Shown here: piece after piece, positions 1 to 9,983 of the stretch
How positions within the stretch are numbered: position 1 is the stretch's first letter
Layout of the letters: the number at the start of each line of letters is the position of its first letter
Assembly: GCA_037178625.1 (NCBI GenBank)
Contig: CM074139.1
Coordinates: 2,542,001-2,606,000, forward strand
From: Skeletonema tropicum
Lineage: Eukaryota; Bacillariophyta; Thalassiosirophyceae; Thalassiosirales; Thalassiosiraceae
DNA length: 64,000 nt
Reading direction: 5' to 3'
The notes under the pieces: model-generated
What the model was told of the DNA's origin: nothing
Databases searched by the model: none
The model's input: only the letters and a program-made list of their open reading frames with translations
Position numbers and translations under genes: made by a program

Positions 1-2
1 TT

Positions 3-1091
3 ACTCTATTGGAACTTGATTTTATTCAAGACATTGTGGAGATTTTGGGACCCAATCGTGCGGATACGATTCGTACGACGATTGTTGGGAATATGATTGC
101 TGGGGAGGCGGGTACGTTGTTGAAGACTTTGAAGGAGCGACCATTGGCGACGGTCTTGTCGTCATTGAGTGGAGGTGGTAGTGTCGATTCCCAACACGCT
201 GCTGGGAAGAATCTCTACGTGACTCGTTTCCCTGGGGATGTTACCGCATCACAATTGAATGAGCTTAGGGAGGAAGTTACGGGTATCCTCCAAGTGGCCA
301 AGCCTGGTGATGAGGCATTGTTGGTACTTCAAAGTGGTGGTGGAACTGTAACTGGGTATGGATTAGCAGCAGCCCAATTACAGCGCTTCAAGGCCAAGAA
401 TATCAAGTTGACAGTGTGTGTGGAACAAGTCGCTGCCAGTGGAGGGTACATGATGTGCTGTACCGCCGATAGAATCGTGGCGTCTCCCTTTGCCGTGCTT
501 GGAAGTATTGGAGTTATTTCCGAAGTCCCTAACGCTTATGAAAGGTTGCAGCGTGAGGGCATTGAATTCGCAACAATTACGGCTGGTAAGTATAAAAGAA
601 CCGTCACCCCCACCAAGAAGGTGACGAAGGAGGATCTCAAAAAGTCGACAGAGGATATTAATGAGATTTTCAATCTGTTCAAATCATTTGTTGCGAGTCA
701 GCGTCCCCAGCTTGACATTGAAAATGTTGCTACTGGTGACACGTGGTTTGGTGAAGATGCGTTGGCACGTGGATTGTGCGATGAGTTGGCCACCGCAGAT
801 GACGTGCTTTTAGACTTCGTAGATCAGGGATATGATTTGTATGAGGTGGCTTACAACCCCACGCCCGTAGGTGCTGGAGCATTCAGTTTGCCAAGAAGTA
901 GTAGTAATGCAGATAAAGCTGGAATGAACGGATGGAGAGGAGTTTTGAAGTCGGTGGTAAGAGGTGTTGTGTCGGACGTAAAGGAGGAGATCGTGTCAGA
1001 GCTTTCTAGCTCGATGAATGAAATGAACTCTTTGGAGAGAAGATACATGATGAAGGACGACTCTGCTGATAGAATCAAAGCGCAGGAATAA
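3..1091 (+). CDS. sohB: SohB-type serine peptidase (family S49), 5' partial
   Basis: The reading frame is open to the left edge of the window with no ATG, so the true start lies outside. Peptidase family S49 (SppA/SohB) uses a Ser/Lys dyad, usually at a membrane, to degrade signal peptides or membrane-protein fragments. Counting from the codon at position 9, the nucleophile region VAASGGYMM is at residues 141-149 (Ser144), and the lysine region AGKYKRT is at 192-198 (Lys196 is the likely dyad lysine). The LQSGGGTVTGYGLAAAQLQ block matches bacterial SohB much better than SppA, and only one S49 domain is present. The last 80 residues form a divergent tail without clear homology. The missing N-terminus would probably hold a signal anchor or organelle-targeting peptide. 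Family call is firm; location is unknown. Confidence 0.9.
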   Translation, partial: TLLELDFIQDIVEILGPNRADTIRTTIVGNMIAGEAGTLLKTLKERPLATVLSSLSGGGSVDSQHAAGKNLYVTRFPGDVTASQLNELREEVTGILQVAKPGDEALLVLQSGGGTVTGYGLAAAQLQRFKAKNIKLTVCVEQVAASGGYMMCCTADRIVASPFAVLGSIGVISEVPNAYERLQREGIEFATITAGKYKRTVTPTKKVTKEDLKKSTEDINEIFNLFKSFVASQRPQLDIENVATGDTWFGEDALARGLCDELATADDVLLDFVDQGYDLYEVAYNPTPVGAGAFSLPRSSSNADKAGMNGWRGVLKSVVRGVVSDVKEEIVSELSSSMNEMNSLERRYMMKDDSADRIKAQE

Positions 1092-1747
1092 ATATGATTA
1101 CGTGCATGTCTCGTTTTGAAAGTCAATTAGGGTAGGAGTACTGGATATTAAATAAGCACCACTTTCTCTCTCTTGTTTCATTCGTCTGTCAATATCTACG
1201 TTTTGTATGTGCACAGATAGTGACCACATTATCGTGAGCATGAGCACATCCGAGAATATTACATCCCTTCAAACTATCATAATCGACAGTCTAACTATCA
1301 CAACACACGTTGTGATACTTGCTGTCTGGAAAGCCATTCGGCAATAGAAAAGACCGTACCGTTGTATATACCGAAGCGGGTCCCTTTTAGTATCGTAGAT
1401 ATCTAATCTGATTAACTTTGTATTCAACACATTGTTGATGTCTTTTGAAAAGAAAGACGGACCGTAGGCACTTTTGAAATACACTGTGTGAGGTTTTTGA
1501 AAATTCAGCCACGACTGCCGCAGCCTCCTGCCCCTGTGTCGCTTCTTCACTGCAACTGAATCTTTGAACATTGTTCTTGATAAGTATTGTGATTGTGAAT
1601 AATACGATCACGTGATCAAAATAAGTAGGAGTACATAAGGTAGTCTTGTGAAATCATGTCACATATATTGTATTGTACCGCGTCCAAAGAAAGCTGCATT
1701 TTTTGTTTTCTCCTTGCTTGATCTGCACAGTCTTGCATGAAAGAACA
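1092..1747. other. Gene-free AT-rich spacer
   Basis: No conserved protein is visible on either strand. The stretch about 1659-1745 resembles sequence near 3858-3965 (shared words around TGTCA...TTGTACC...CAAAGAAA...CTTGCATG), so it may be part of a degraded dispersed repeat. Nothing else stands out. Confidence 0.5.
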
Positions 1748-1941
1748 AAGTGAACCTCCGCGAACTAAACCCCCCGGGGGTCTAAAAATTTTGGCTAGTC
1801 TGATCTAAGTAGGGGGCGGGGTCTGACTTTCGGAATAGTCATATACTAATTCCCTAGTAACTACTAGTAGAAACAGGGAGGGGGGTATAGGGCTTGGGGG
1901 GGTCTAGCCGAGTAGGGGGATAGTTCGCGGAGGTTCACTTT
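1748..1941. mobile_element. Short TIR element (MITE-like), 194 bp
   Basis: The ends are inverted copies of about 25 bp: AAAGTGAACCTCCGCGAACT at the left and its complement at the right (about 1915-1941), with 1-2 mismatches. The interior is G/C-run rich (CCCCCCGGGGG, AGGGGGCGGGG) and has no reading frame. I could not identify a convincing target duplication, so the superfamily is open. Confidence 0.7.
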
Positions 1942-1980
1942 TTTGTAAACACTTGAAAAGCTTGCCTCTCAAGAGGACAC

Positions 1981-2979
1981 TAGCGTAATGGAATTTCAAA
2001 AGGGTGAAATTTCACTACTGCAACTTTCGTGAAATTTACAGGGTGAAAGTTGCACCAATTTTGGCCAACAATGAAATTTCACAAAAATTCTGGCGCGAAC
2101 GGATGGTACTGAACCAACACGTAGCACAAAAATAACCTAAGACCCTTCATTCCACCAACCACCAAACCCCAAAGAACACCACGCACCATCCAGATGATGA
2201 GTTTGTCAACTCAGCGGAGAGTAACTCTTCACCAAAATGCTGGCGACTAACAATGCAGTATTACTTATTCCTTCGTAGTAATTCAGCTTACATGCGTGTT
2301 CCTGCATTGGCATGTACCAGATGATTTTGGGCGCGGATGGCTCTTATTTTGGGTGCGGGTATGTGCACAAATCAACTTTTTGTTCACTCTGCCGTCTACC
2401 ACGCTGTCATAGTTTGCCTGGCAATAACAACAACAATTCAATAATCTTCAACAATAATGCTTTTGACATGCGCCGCCAACGCCCTTTGTGGCATGAAGAA
2501 CTCCCCCCTCAACAACCCGGCTGATCATCAGTGCATGATGTGTGAAGGACCAATTCATGGTGCCCTTTGCGGTAAACTCTACTGTGAGGAAATTGTGGGC
2601 AACCCATCCTACAAAAACCCTGCAGGGGATCTTAATGATCATGCAAAAACACTTGCCAACTCCCATACCGCTCTCATGTGTCTTCTCTGAAGAACAGCAT
2701 TCTTGTGAAGGATAGGAATAGGATGAAGGATCCAACTGGTGTTGCACTTCTTCGAGGGAAGGAAAACCTCCGTCATATCATGGATGCGAAGAAGATGCTT
2801 GGAAAGAAGCTTGCTGACAGTCTCTCTTAGAGTGATGTGTTGACTGCAGAGTGCAAAGTATTACGACTATCTCAGGATAAGCTAGAGTGAAATTTAATCC
2901 CTTGAAATTTCTGAAATTTCTGAAATTTCAACCTGCAATTTTCAACCCCCTCCAAAAATGGTGAAATTCCATTACGCTA
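1981..2979. mobile_element. hAT-like DNA transposon, internally deleted copy 1
   Basis: The element begins TAGCGTAATGG and ends CCATTACGCTA. It is flanked by a perfect 8-bp direct repeat GAGGACAC (1973-1980 and 2980-2987), the duplication size typical of hAT transposons. The left 208 bp and right 295 bp look identical to copy 2 at 41030-41689, while the middles differ. Its subterminal regions are rich in the word TGAAATTTC in both orientations, a likely transposase-binding array. It is non-autonomous; see the transposase remnant entry. Confidence 0.88.
2457..2830 (+). pseudogene. hAT transposase remnant (N-terminal and C-terminal pieces)
   Basis: Two pieces of one transposase gene appear to have been brought together by internal deletion. 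The 5' piece encodes a Cys/His cluster (CMMCEGPIHGALCG, then YCEE) resembling an N-terminal zinc-binding motif and stops at about 2690. The 3' piece (about 2688-2830) encodes LKNSILVKDRNRMKDPTG and onward to LADSLS in a different frame; the same C-terminus is found in copy 2 with more upstream residues. No catalytic domain remains. Assignment as a hAT transposase rests on the 8-bp duplication and the position in the element, not on a recognised catalytic motif. Confidence 0.5.
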
Positions 2980-3035
2980 GAGGACACCCTACCCCTTGGG
3001 AACAAGAGCCAATCATCATTGTACCTACAATACTT

Positions 3036-3524
3036 ACCAGTCTAAAACTAGTCTGTCCCGTTATGTGAGAGTCTGTCCCGTTAAGATGAGATGAATTTCC
3101 GGAATGGCCGTTATGAGCGACTTCTTGGTCGATTTGAGTGGAATCAAGACAGAGGGAGTTAGCTGTGATCTTGTACTAGAGGTCTGCATACTTGGTTGGG
3201 GCCGCCGCATGGTTTGGGAGACCATCGAGGGCTGTGTCCCGTTGGGGTCGAGATGAGATGAAGATGAGATGAAATTATTTTAAAAATTCATCTCATCTTT
3301 ATGCCGCTTAACACCCAACGGGACACTGTCCTCGATGGTGCCTTAAATGCTTCTATGGTCCTAACTGACAATGCAGACCTCTACTACACCACCATGGCCG
3401 ACATGCTCTTGCTTGGTTTCATCCAAATCGGCCGAGTAGGCACTCATAACGGCCATTCCGGAAATTCATCTCATCTTAACGGGACAGACTCTCACATAAC
3501 GGGATAGACTAGTTTTAGACTGGT
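3036..3524. mobile_element. Foldback element, 489 bp, about 82-bp near-perfect inverted ends
   Basis: From ACCAGTCTAAAACTAGTCTG at the left to its complement at the right, the outer 80 or so bases pair almost perfectly. The inverted similarity then continues imperfectly toward the centre (GCCGATTTGG / TCGATTTGAG and ATGCAGACC / GGTCTGCAT), so the whole unit could fold into one long hairpin. The words GATGAGATGAA and GTCCCGTTA recur inside. An ACTT direct repeat flanks it (3032-3035, 3525-3528) and may be the target duplication. No coding potential. Confidence 0.75.
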
Positions 3525-3528
3525 ACTT

Positions 3529-4451
3529 AGAATGCTTTAGGAGCAGTATCAGCGTATGATTAGATTTTTTTATTGCATCATCTCTAAGTAGGTACTCCTA
3601 CTTGTCACCAAGATGTCGACATTGTCGTGTCCGTTGTCCGTTCCAGAAAAATTAGGGACGCTGAGTCAGTGGGATCGCATCGATCGAGCTTCCATGAAGA
3701 CACGCGTCTTAAAAGAGAGAGACGGGCAAAAATCTGTTTGAGCGGTACTAAAGTAGTCGCTGTCCAGGTTCGCAGAGATTGTCTCTTGCTTGAATCTTGC
3801 TTGAATCTTGCTTGCTTCACAAGACATCACGTCATCTCTCTCTCTAGACAAGTGGAATTATGTCACTAATTGTACCTCGTTCAAAGAAACCGTGCGTCTT
3901 GCATTTTACTTCTCCCTTGATATAAGTACTAACTCCTATGTACTAAGCAGTCTTGCATGGTACTAAACATTATTTGAAGCCTGTCCAAGAAAGCTTGCAA
4001 CTCCGACGTGTGTGAGGGGAAAACCCCGTTGGTTGGGACTACTTATATACTTATGTATTATAGAGAACAAAGTGCCACATAAATTTGATAGAATATCTTC
4101 TGAATACTTATATATCATTTGCATCATCTCTATATCGAGGCCTAATACCGGATACATTCTATCTGTCCTCAAACGCAAGTATTATCCTCACGCCACCTTC
4201 TATCTCGCTGTTGTTGTTGTAGCATCGGGCTCAGCCTCAGCCTCGCTCAGCCAAAAACGTAGATCCTCTGTCGGTGTCATGATTTGAATTCAAGATGATG
4301 AATGCGAATAAAATAGAAGTACAAGGCCTAACAGACTTGAACTGAACACAAACAAACAATCGCAGACAAAGTCTAAGTGAAAGTCTAAGTCTAAAATGAT
4401 AGCGTCGGATTCTACATATAAATCTCGTTTAATACATACTTTTCATTATGT
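3529..4451. other. Gene-free spacer 3' of the first heat-shock-factor gene
   Basis: No gene is seen. At about 3780-3815 a short run of CTTGCTTGAAT repeats three times. The part from about 4200 to 4451 resembles 8480-8690 downstream of the second heat-shock-factor gene (ATCGGGCTCAGCCTC, GAATTCAAGATGAT, AATCGCAGACAAAGTC), showing that the HSF duplication included 3' flanking DNA. Confidence 0.5.
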
Positions 4452-5330
4452 TCAAAGGTCAAAAATTGAACCTACAAAGTCTTCAGCAACAGCTTCCCGA
4501 TCCAAGGACAGAATTGATTGTAAATCCTCGTCATGGGATGGGTAGCCGCCTTCGTTTTTGTTCTTGTGTTCAAAAATTTCTGCAAGGAACATCAGCTCAA
4601 CTTTGGTGAATGGCTCATCCCCGCATTGTGAAGCCTGTGAATCTGCTCGTGCTCGCGAATTACCTTCGTTCTCATCGGTATCGGTAACACACTTGATCTT
4701 TGCATACGTTGCTTTCCCGCTTCTGGCAGATCGAGACCGAGAAGAAGCTTGTGCCTTGCTGTTGCTATTGCTACTGCTATTGCTGTTGCTATTGCTAGGC
4801 GAAGAAGTGGGAACGGGAGAAACCATTTTCACCTTCACGGAGCTCTTGACTTCGATGCGCACAATCTTTTCTAGTAAATCAGGTCGCCCACGGAGGAAGT
4901 ATTTGTGTTGCCAGCAATCCCTCTTCCTATTAAATGGATCTATGCGTTCGAAGCCCCAAATGTACAGCTGTCGTGTCTGAATATGACGATTGAGATGGAC
5001 AAGATAAGTGTAGTGGACGATAGATATTAATAAAAGAGTTGTGAGCCTAAGCCTAAGCAGCAGCAAGATCAAAAAGTCTACAATGAAAATGACGACGTGC
5101 AAATGTAAAACACTTACAAATGATCGGTATTTTGTTTGCTTGAAGAACATCGGCGCAAGATCATTCATCATGACATTCTTGTCATGAATGAAGAATACAT
5201 TTCCACTAGGCAACCATGAAAGAGCAGATGTGAATCCAGATTCATGCGCATGCTCGACCATCTCGTAGAGTTTGAAGGGGAACGTGAACGTCCTCGGCTG
5301 CTGCTCTTGCTCCATGTATACGAATGCCAT
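4452..5330 (-). CDS. Heat-shock-factor-type transcription factor, copy 1
   Basis: Exons on the minus strand are 5330-5118 and 4976-4452; the 141-bp intron (5117-4977) starts GTAAGT and ends CAG. It is a multiple of three and open, so an unspliced frame also exists, but splicing joins KYRSF to TRQLYIWGFERI, which is the conserved HSF DNA-binding core (FVRQLNxYGF in most HSFs). The protein is 245 residues: the DNA-binding winged-helix at about 15-115 (TFPFKLYEM, LSWLPSG, FFKQTKYRSF), a Ser/Asn repeat linker, and an acidic/hydrophobic C-terminus (LQSILSLDREAVAEDF) resembling an activation segment. No coiled-coil trimerisation domain is obvious, so it is short for an HSF. A close paralogue lies at 8765-9500 on the same strand. 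Confidence 0.9.
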   Translation of the reverse strand: MAFVYMEQEQQPRTFTFPFKLYEMVEHAHESGFTSALSWLPSGNVFFIHDKNVMMNDLAPMFFKQTKYRSFVSVLHLHVVIFIVDFLILLLLRLRLTTLLLISIVHYTYLVHLNRHIQTRQLYIWGFERIDPFNRKRDCWQHKYFLRGRPDLLEKIVRIEVKSSVKVKMVSPVPTSSPSNSNSNSSSNSNSKAQASSRSRSARSGKATYAKIKCVTDTDENEGNSRARADSQASQCGDEPFTKVELMFLAEIFEHKNKNEGGYPSHDEDLQSILSLDREAVAEDFVGSIFDL

Positions 5331-5631
5331 GACGAGTGAGTACTGAGTTGGTTGTCGATGGTGGCGTTGGCGGTGCTGCTGCTGCTTTTGCTATTTGCAA
5401 ATTTAGTTTGGTCCATCCAGTGTGCGAATTATGAGATGACAAAAAGTAAGTACAATAATCATTGGCCTATCATTGGCTCATCAGGTAGGTGTTCGTGGTC
5501 TGCAGGTTCCAGCAAAGCTCGGATTCAAAAAAAGCGTCTTGGTTTTTTTTGTCTTTTCTCCCTTGATTTACTAACTCCTACGTGGAGTCCAAAAGCCACT
5601 GTACTAAAGAATCTTTTAACTGTCACTAATT

Positions 5632-7985
5632 TACCCTTGCGCACTTGCATGCTTTTTACCTCGAGTCTCCATTTTTTTCGATTTTTAAAAATGTTCGTTT
5701 CTTGTAAAGTTTAACACGGTAGCCCCCATACTAAATGGGACCTCTCTGCCATCAAGGCCGAGTTGGAGAAGGGTCGGATCTGACGCCGCAACTCGATGCC
5801 ACTATGCCATACGAGGTTGGGAGACCCTTCAGGACCGGGCTGTGCGACCTTGGTCACCGAGATATCGTCATTTGAATTTATGAATTTCCCCCATTTCGTG
5901 TCGGCTGGACATCTCTTGTGTATTGTGTTCGTAGGTGTCCTTTGTGTGGCCTACGAAGCCAAAATATGAGTAGTAATGCATTAGTGTTATTAGCTATGAC
6001 TTAGTGGCTCTTTTGTCAGCTCGAATCTCTCGCTGCTTCACGTAGAGTTGCTTCATCATTTCAGATTTTGGTTTGATGTAATTCGGAGGCTTGTGTCCTG
6101 CAGCAGCTTCTCCAGCTTCGACCATGTCCAGCAATGCTTCATTCCTGAGCAATTTGGTTTTCTCTCCTATCTTTGCTTCAGTAACTGGTAGACTCAATTT
6201 GTATTCGATCTTACGTTCAACAATCTCTGCGTTGACATGTGGCTCGTGTCCGGCTTTTTTTGTCAAAATCGAAAATAGAATGCCACCATCCATGTCTGGA
6301 GTAAGTTGTACACTGCTGGGTGCTTCTGACTTGGTAATACTCCTCTTCTTTTTCGTTGCATCTTTGACCTTATTGACTAACTTTTTCTTGTCTTTGGTAC
6401 TTTGCCTAGACTCATCACTTTGAAGGAATGTGTAGAGCTCGTTTCTCTGTTCTCTGCCGAGTTCCACAAAAGCCTTCTCGAGAGTCTTTATAAATGAGTC
6501 CGTGTAAGGGGAATACATATTGATTCTTCTACTGCCCCAAACTCTCTGGATTTTATCCTTCTCCACCTTTGTCTTTTTCGTCGCACGAAACTCTAATTTT
6601 GATTGCATATTGAAGTCGCGTATAAGATAAGAATGTGCCGTTGCACGGTCGGATCCTCTCCCTTCTCCGACGCCTGTTTCGCGGACAAATCCAGCATTTT
6701 GAACATGATTCTCCACCCCTTGTCCGTCATTTCGAATGGATTGACCTCTCCTGTGAGATATTCCATACAATCATCAATCTTGATCTTGATTGGTGGCAAG
6801 TCTCCTTCATTGTGGTCAAGTACTATTTCCTTCGTACTAAAATGATGACGGAACCATTCATCATCATCTCCAACATCTACTTCCCCACGATCTTCTGCGG
6901 CTAAAAGCCACGCTGCGTACTCACGGGCGAGTTCGGGGTGTCCACCCATCATACACGGGAGCAAACGAGCAGTATTTGGTGCACCTTTATTTGTTGCTGC
7001 TGTATCTGATATTCTCACACAGCTTGCAATATGCTTGTTGAATTGGGGGCGGTAGTTCTCAAAGAAGACTTCTTCGGCTCTACGAAAGAACGCTTTTCCG
7101 CCATCTTTGATTTCGTCTCTGAAGCCGTCACACGCATCTGGAAACTTATTGACTACCTCCTGGTACTCTGCAAATGCTGGATCGTTTTTCCAACCGCCTT
7201 CCTCCTCCAACTGCTTGAGATCCCTGTGCATAGCATATACTCTCAAACTCGGGGTCGGTCTCTCCTCCTCCAACCACCCGCCAAAATGGAAGGGTGTACT
7301 CCTTTTCACCCCCTTGAACAGTAAAAGCAGCTGTTATCATTTTTTCATCTACCTTCTTCATATCATCTTGACCTCTCCAGCGGCACATGATTGTGCTTAT
7401 TGGTACATGCAATTGCTCATAACTACAATATTTACCGAGAAGACTATCATCTTTTACGAAGTGAGCGATCGCTTTACGTAGAGCGGAATGACTGCTATTG
7501 TTGAATTGAATGCCACTCATAATACACACCCCACACCGCCCCTTGGTAGAGACATAAAATAAATAATGCCGACTGCTTTGAAAATAATAGATTATGAGGG
7601 CGGATACGGCACGGACGCCCCCTTCCGTATGTTGACAACAGAGGACGAAACCCCCCACGTCTCTATCTGGGCCAAAGGACACCTACGAACACAATACACA
7701 AGAGATGTCCAGCCGACACGAAATGGGGGAAATTCATAAATTCAAATGACGATATCTCGGTGACCAAGGTCGCACAGCCCGGTCCTGAAGGGTCTCCCAA
7801 CCTCGTATGGCATAGTGGCATCGAGTTGCGGCGTCAGATCCGACCCTTCTCCAACTCGGCCTTGATGGCAGAGGGGTCCCATTTAGTATGGGGGCTACCG
7901 TGTTAAACTTTACAAGAAACGAACATTTTTAAAAATCGAAAAAAATGGAGACTCGAGGTAAAAAGCATGCAAGTGCGCAAGGGTA
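5632..7985. mobile_element. 2.35-kb DNA transposon with 313-bp terminal inverted repeats
   Basis: The left TIR (5632-5944) and right TIR (7673-7985) are the same length and almost identical; I saw one clear mismatch. They start TACCCTTGCGCACTTGCATG. A 5-bp direct repeat TAATT lies exactly outside both ends (5627-5631 and 7986-7990) and fits a target duplication. The element sits between the two tandem heat-shock-factor genes, so it probably arrived after they duplicated. A damaged open region on the minus strand fills the interior. Long TIRs plus a 5-bp duplication do not let me name a superfamily. Confidence 0.85.
5994..7520 (-). pseudogene. Unrecognised protein gene carried inside the TIR element, two frame breaks
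   Basis: Coding character runs through three overlapping minus-strand frames. Segment 1 starts at the ATG at 7520 (MSGIQFNNSSHSALRKA) and reads to about 7310. It shifts at a G-run near 7305-7312 into segment 2 (GGWLEEERPTPSLRVYAM to about 6630), then into segment 3 (about 6650-5994, Lys-rich, ending DKRATKS). Joined, they would give about 500 residues. Protein-like composition continues across each shift, so these look like small indels or sequencing errors, though an intron at the second break cannot be excluded. I recognise no catalytic motif. It could be the element's transposase or captured cargo. Confidence 0.55.
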
Positions 7986-7990
7986 TAATT

Positions 7991-8764
7991 GTGACTATAA
8001 GAGAACTAACAAAGGGAAGACACAGTGACATTTTACTTCTACTTATGTACATGTGTAAAGTATGCATGCAGCATCTCCTTCATACTCCTATATGTACCTG
8101 CCCAAGAAGCTGAGGTTAACCTCTGCATAGCTACAAGCGAAGCTGAGGTTAACCTCTGAGTATACATGACTGAACCCGTTGTGACTATTAGAGACACAGT
8201 GGATTTTAAGCAACATACAATATCATAGAATATCATTTATATTAATAGAAATGCATTTCATCATCTCTACCATTGTACCTGACACCGTATACCTAACTCG
8301 GCACTAAAATATTATTCGAGACAGAGAGAATAGAAGAATCTGACGGAAGAGAGATGATGTACATTGTGGTTTAGAATCAATCATTATGTACAGAAGTAGG
8401 AGTATTAAAGTATCATACCACTTCCTACCCCTATTCTTGCAACTAAAGTAATCCATCGATCTACATTTTTACTGTTTTACGGTATCGGGCTCAGCCTCGC
8501 TCAGCCAAAAGTGTAGATCTGAATTCAAGATGATCTTGAACGGAACGTTACTGACTTGGCTTGAACTGAACCTGACAGGCTTGAACTGGACAAACACAAA
8601 CAATCGCAGACAAAGTCAAAGTCTGTAATGATAGCATCGGATGTAAATGTGAATCTTTTATCGTAATCCAAGTTACACAAACTTCAAATTCAAACGTCAA
8701 AAATTGAACCTTCGAAGTCTTTCGCAATAGTATCCCGATCCAAGGAGAGAATTGATTGTAAATC
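7991..8764. other. Spacer with the orphaned C-terminal frame of HSF copy 2
   Basis: No independent gene. From 8764 down to 8690 on the minus strand an open frame (DLQSILSLDRDTIAKDF...) continues directly after the stop codon of HSF copy 2 and matches the last 24 residues of copy 1. A 24-bp word GAGGTTAACCTCTG occurs twice near 8110-8160. Confidence 0.7.
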
Positions 8765-9500
8765 CTAGTCATGGGATTGGGATGGGTAGTCCCCTTCGTC
8801 TTTATTCTTGTCGTCAAAAATTTCTGCAAGGTACATTAACTCATCATTGTTGAAGGGCTCATCCTCGCAGGAGTTGGATTCGGAGAATTGTGAAGCCTGT
8901 GAATCTGCTCGTGCTAGTGCTCGCGAATTGCTCTCATCGGTAACAACTTCTTTTATACATTTGCTCTTTTCATGAGTTGCTTTTGCCTTGGTATTGCTAT
9001 TGCTATTGCTAGACGAAGAAGTGGGAACGGGAGAAACCATTTTCACCTTCACGGAGCTCTTGACGTCAATGCGCACAATCTTTTCGAGTAAATCAGGTCG
9101 CCCCCGGACGAAGTATTTGTGTTGCCAGCAATATGGATCAATTTGTTCGAAGCCCCAAATGTACAGCTGTCGTGTCTGAATGGCGATTGATATGGACACA
9201 AGTGCAATATTATTAGTACAAACTTTGAGTTCATGCTCATGCCTATGCAATAGCACAGAACAGCAGAATCAACTGCAAGCGATCATCGGCATGCAAATGC
9301 AAAACACTTACAAAAGATCGGTATTTTGTTTGCTTGAAGAACATCGGCGCAAGATCATTCATCATGACATTCTTGTCCTGAATGAAGAATGAATTTCCAC
9401 TAGACAACCATGAAAGAGCAGATGTGAATCCAGAACCATGCGCATGCTCGATCATCTCGTAGAGTTTGAAGGGGAACGTAAACGTCTTCTGCTGCTCCAT
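8765..9500 (-). CDS. Heat-shock-factor-type transcription factor, copy 2 (C-terminally truncated)
   Basis: Exons on the minus strand are 9500-9312 and 9175-8765. The 136-bp intron (9311-9176) has GTAAGT and CAG at the same place as in copy 1; here it is out of frame, which confirms splicing. The product is 199 residues with the same DNA-binding domain (FFKQTKYRSF joined to TRQLYIWGFEQI), a shorter Ser/Asn linker, and an acidic tail ending PSQSHD. Copy 1 has HDEDLQS here; copy 2 has TAG in place of the GAG codon, and the following 24 codons stay open and conserved beyond the stop. Copy 2 therefore lacks the activation-like tail and may act as a weak or repressing factor (inference). Confidence 0.88.
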
Positions 9501-9895
9501 GATCCATGAATGCCATGACGAGACGGAGTTGGTCGGTGGCAGTGCTGCTTCTGCTACAGTTGTAGATTTAATTTGGTTCCGTGCACGTGCGGCTTATTGC
9601 AAGATATTATGATGTGTTATGTGGATGATGATGTAATAGCAGAAAAGAAGCTTTACGCCACACTACAGGTCTCGCATCTACCGATAGCATTCAGAAGGTG
9701 ATGGGTGATGGGGTTTAAAGGTTTAAAGAAGTGATGGTAATGTGGAATTCCTGTCCGTGGTGGAATGGAGTCAAATGAGTGCGTTTGAAAGTGATGTGTG
9801 GTACTAGTAGGCTTCTATTCTTCTCAACTTTTCAAGTCGCTGTTCCCTGTACCGACGAAGTTTGATTTGGGTCATTAAGCCTTTTAGAGATCTAT
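9501..9895. other. Upstream region of HSF copy 2
   Basis: No gene is seen. The first 60 bases keep similarity to the sequence upstream of copy 1 (GTTGGT, TGGCAGTGCTGCTTCTGCTA), so this is probably a duplicated promoter. I found no clear GAA/TTC heat-shock-element array. Confidence 0.4.
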
Positions 9896-9983
9896 TCACG
9901 CTCGTGATAATGTCATTAATTCTTTGTCACGCACGTGATATCATTCAACTCTTAGTCACGCTCGTGATATCATTTGACTCCTA
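9896..9983. repeat. Three tandem copies of a 29-31 bp CACG/CGTG repeat
   Basis: TCACGCTCGTGATAAT, TCACGCACGTGATATCATT and TCACGCTCGTGATATCATT begin at 9896, 9927 and 9956. Each contains a near-palindromic CACGC(T/A)CGTG core. Such spaced palindromes look like a cluster of transcription-factor (bHLH/bZIP-like) sites or a transposon subterminal array; it abuts the next element. Confidence 0.6.

Noticed and set aside
3301..3507. Small open frame with plausible composition
   Set aside because: It lies entirely within the foldback element and is explained by its inverted symmetry.
4977..5117. Reading HSF copy 1 as a single 292-residue exon
   Set aside because: The in-frame stretch has GTAAGT...CAG borders, interrupts the DNA-binding core, and the matching intron in copy 2 is out of frame.
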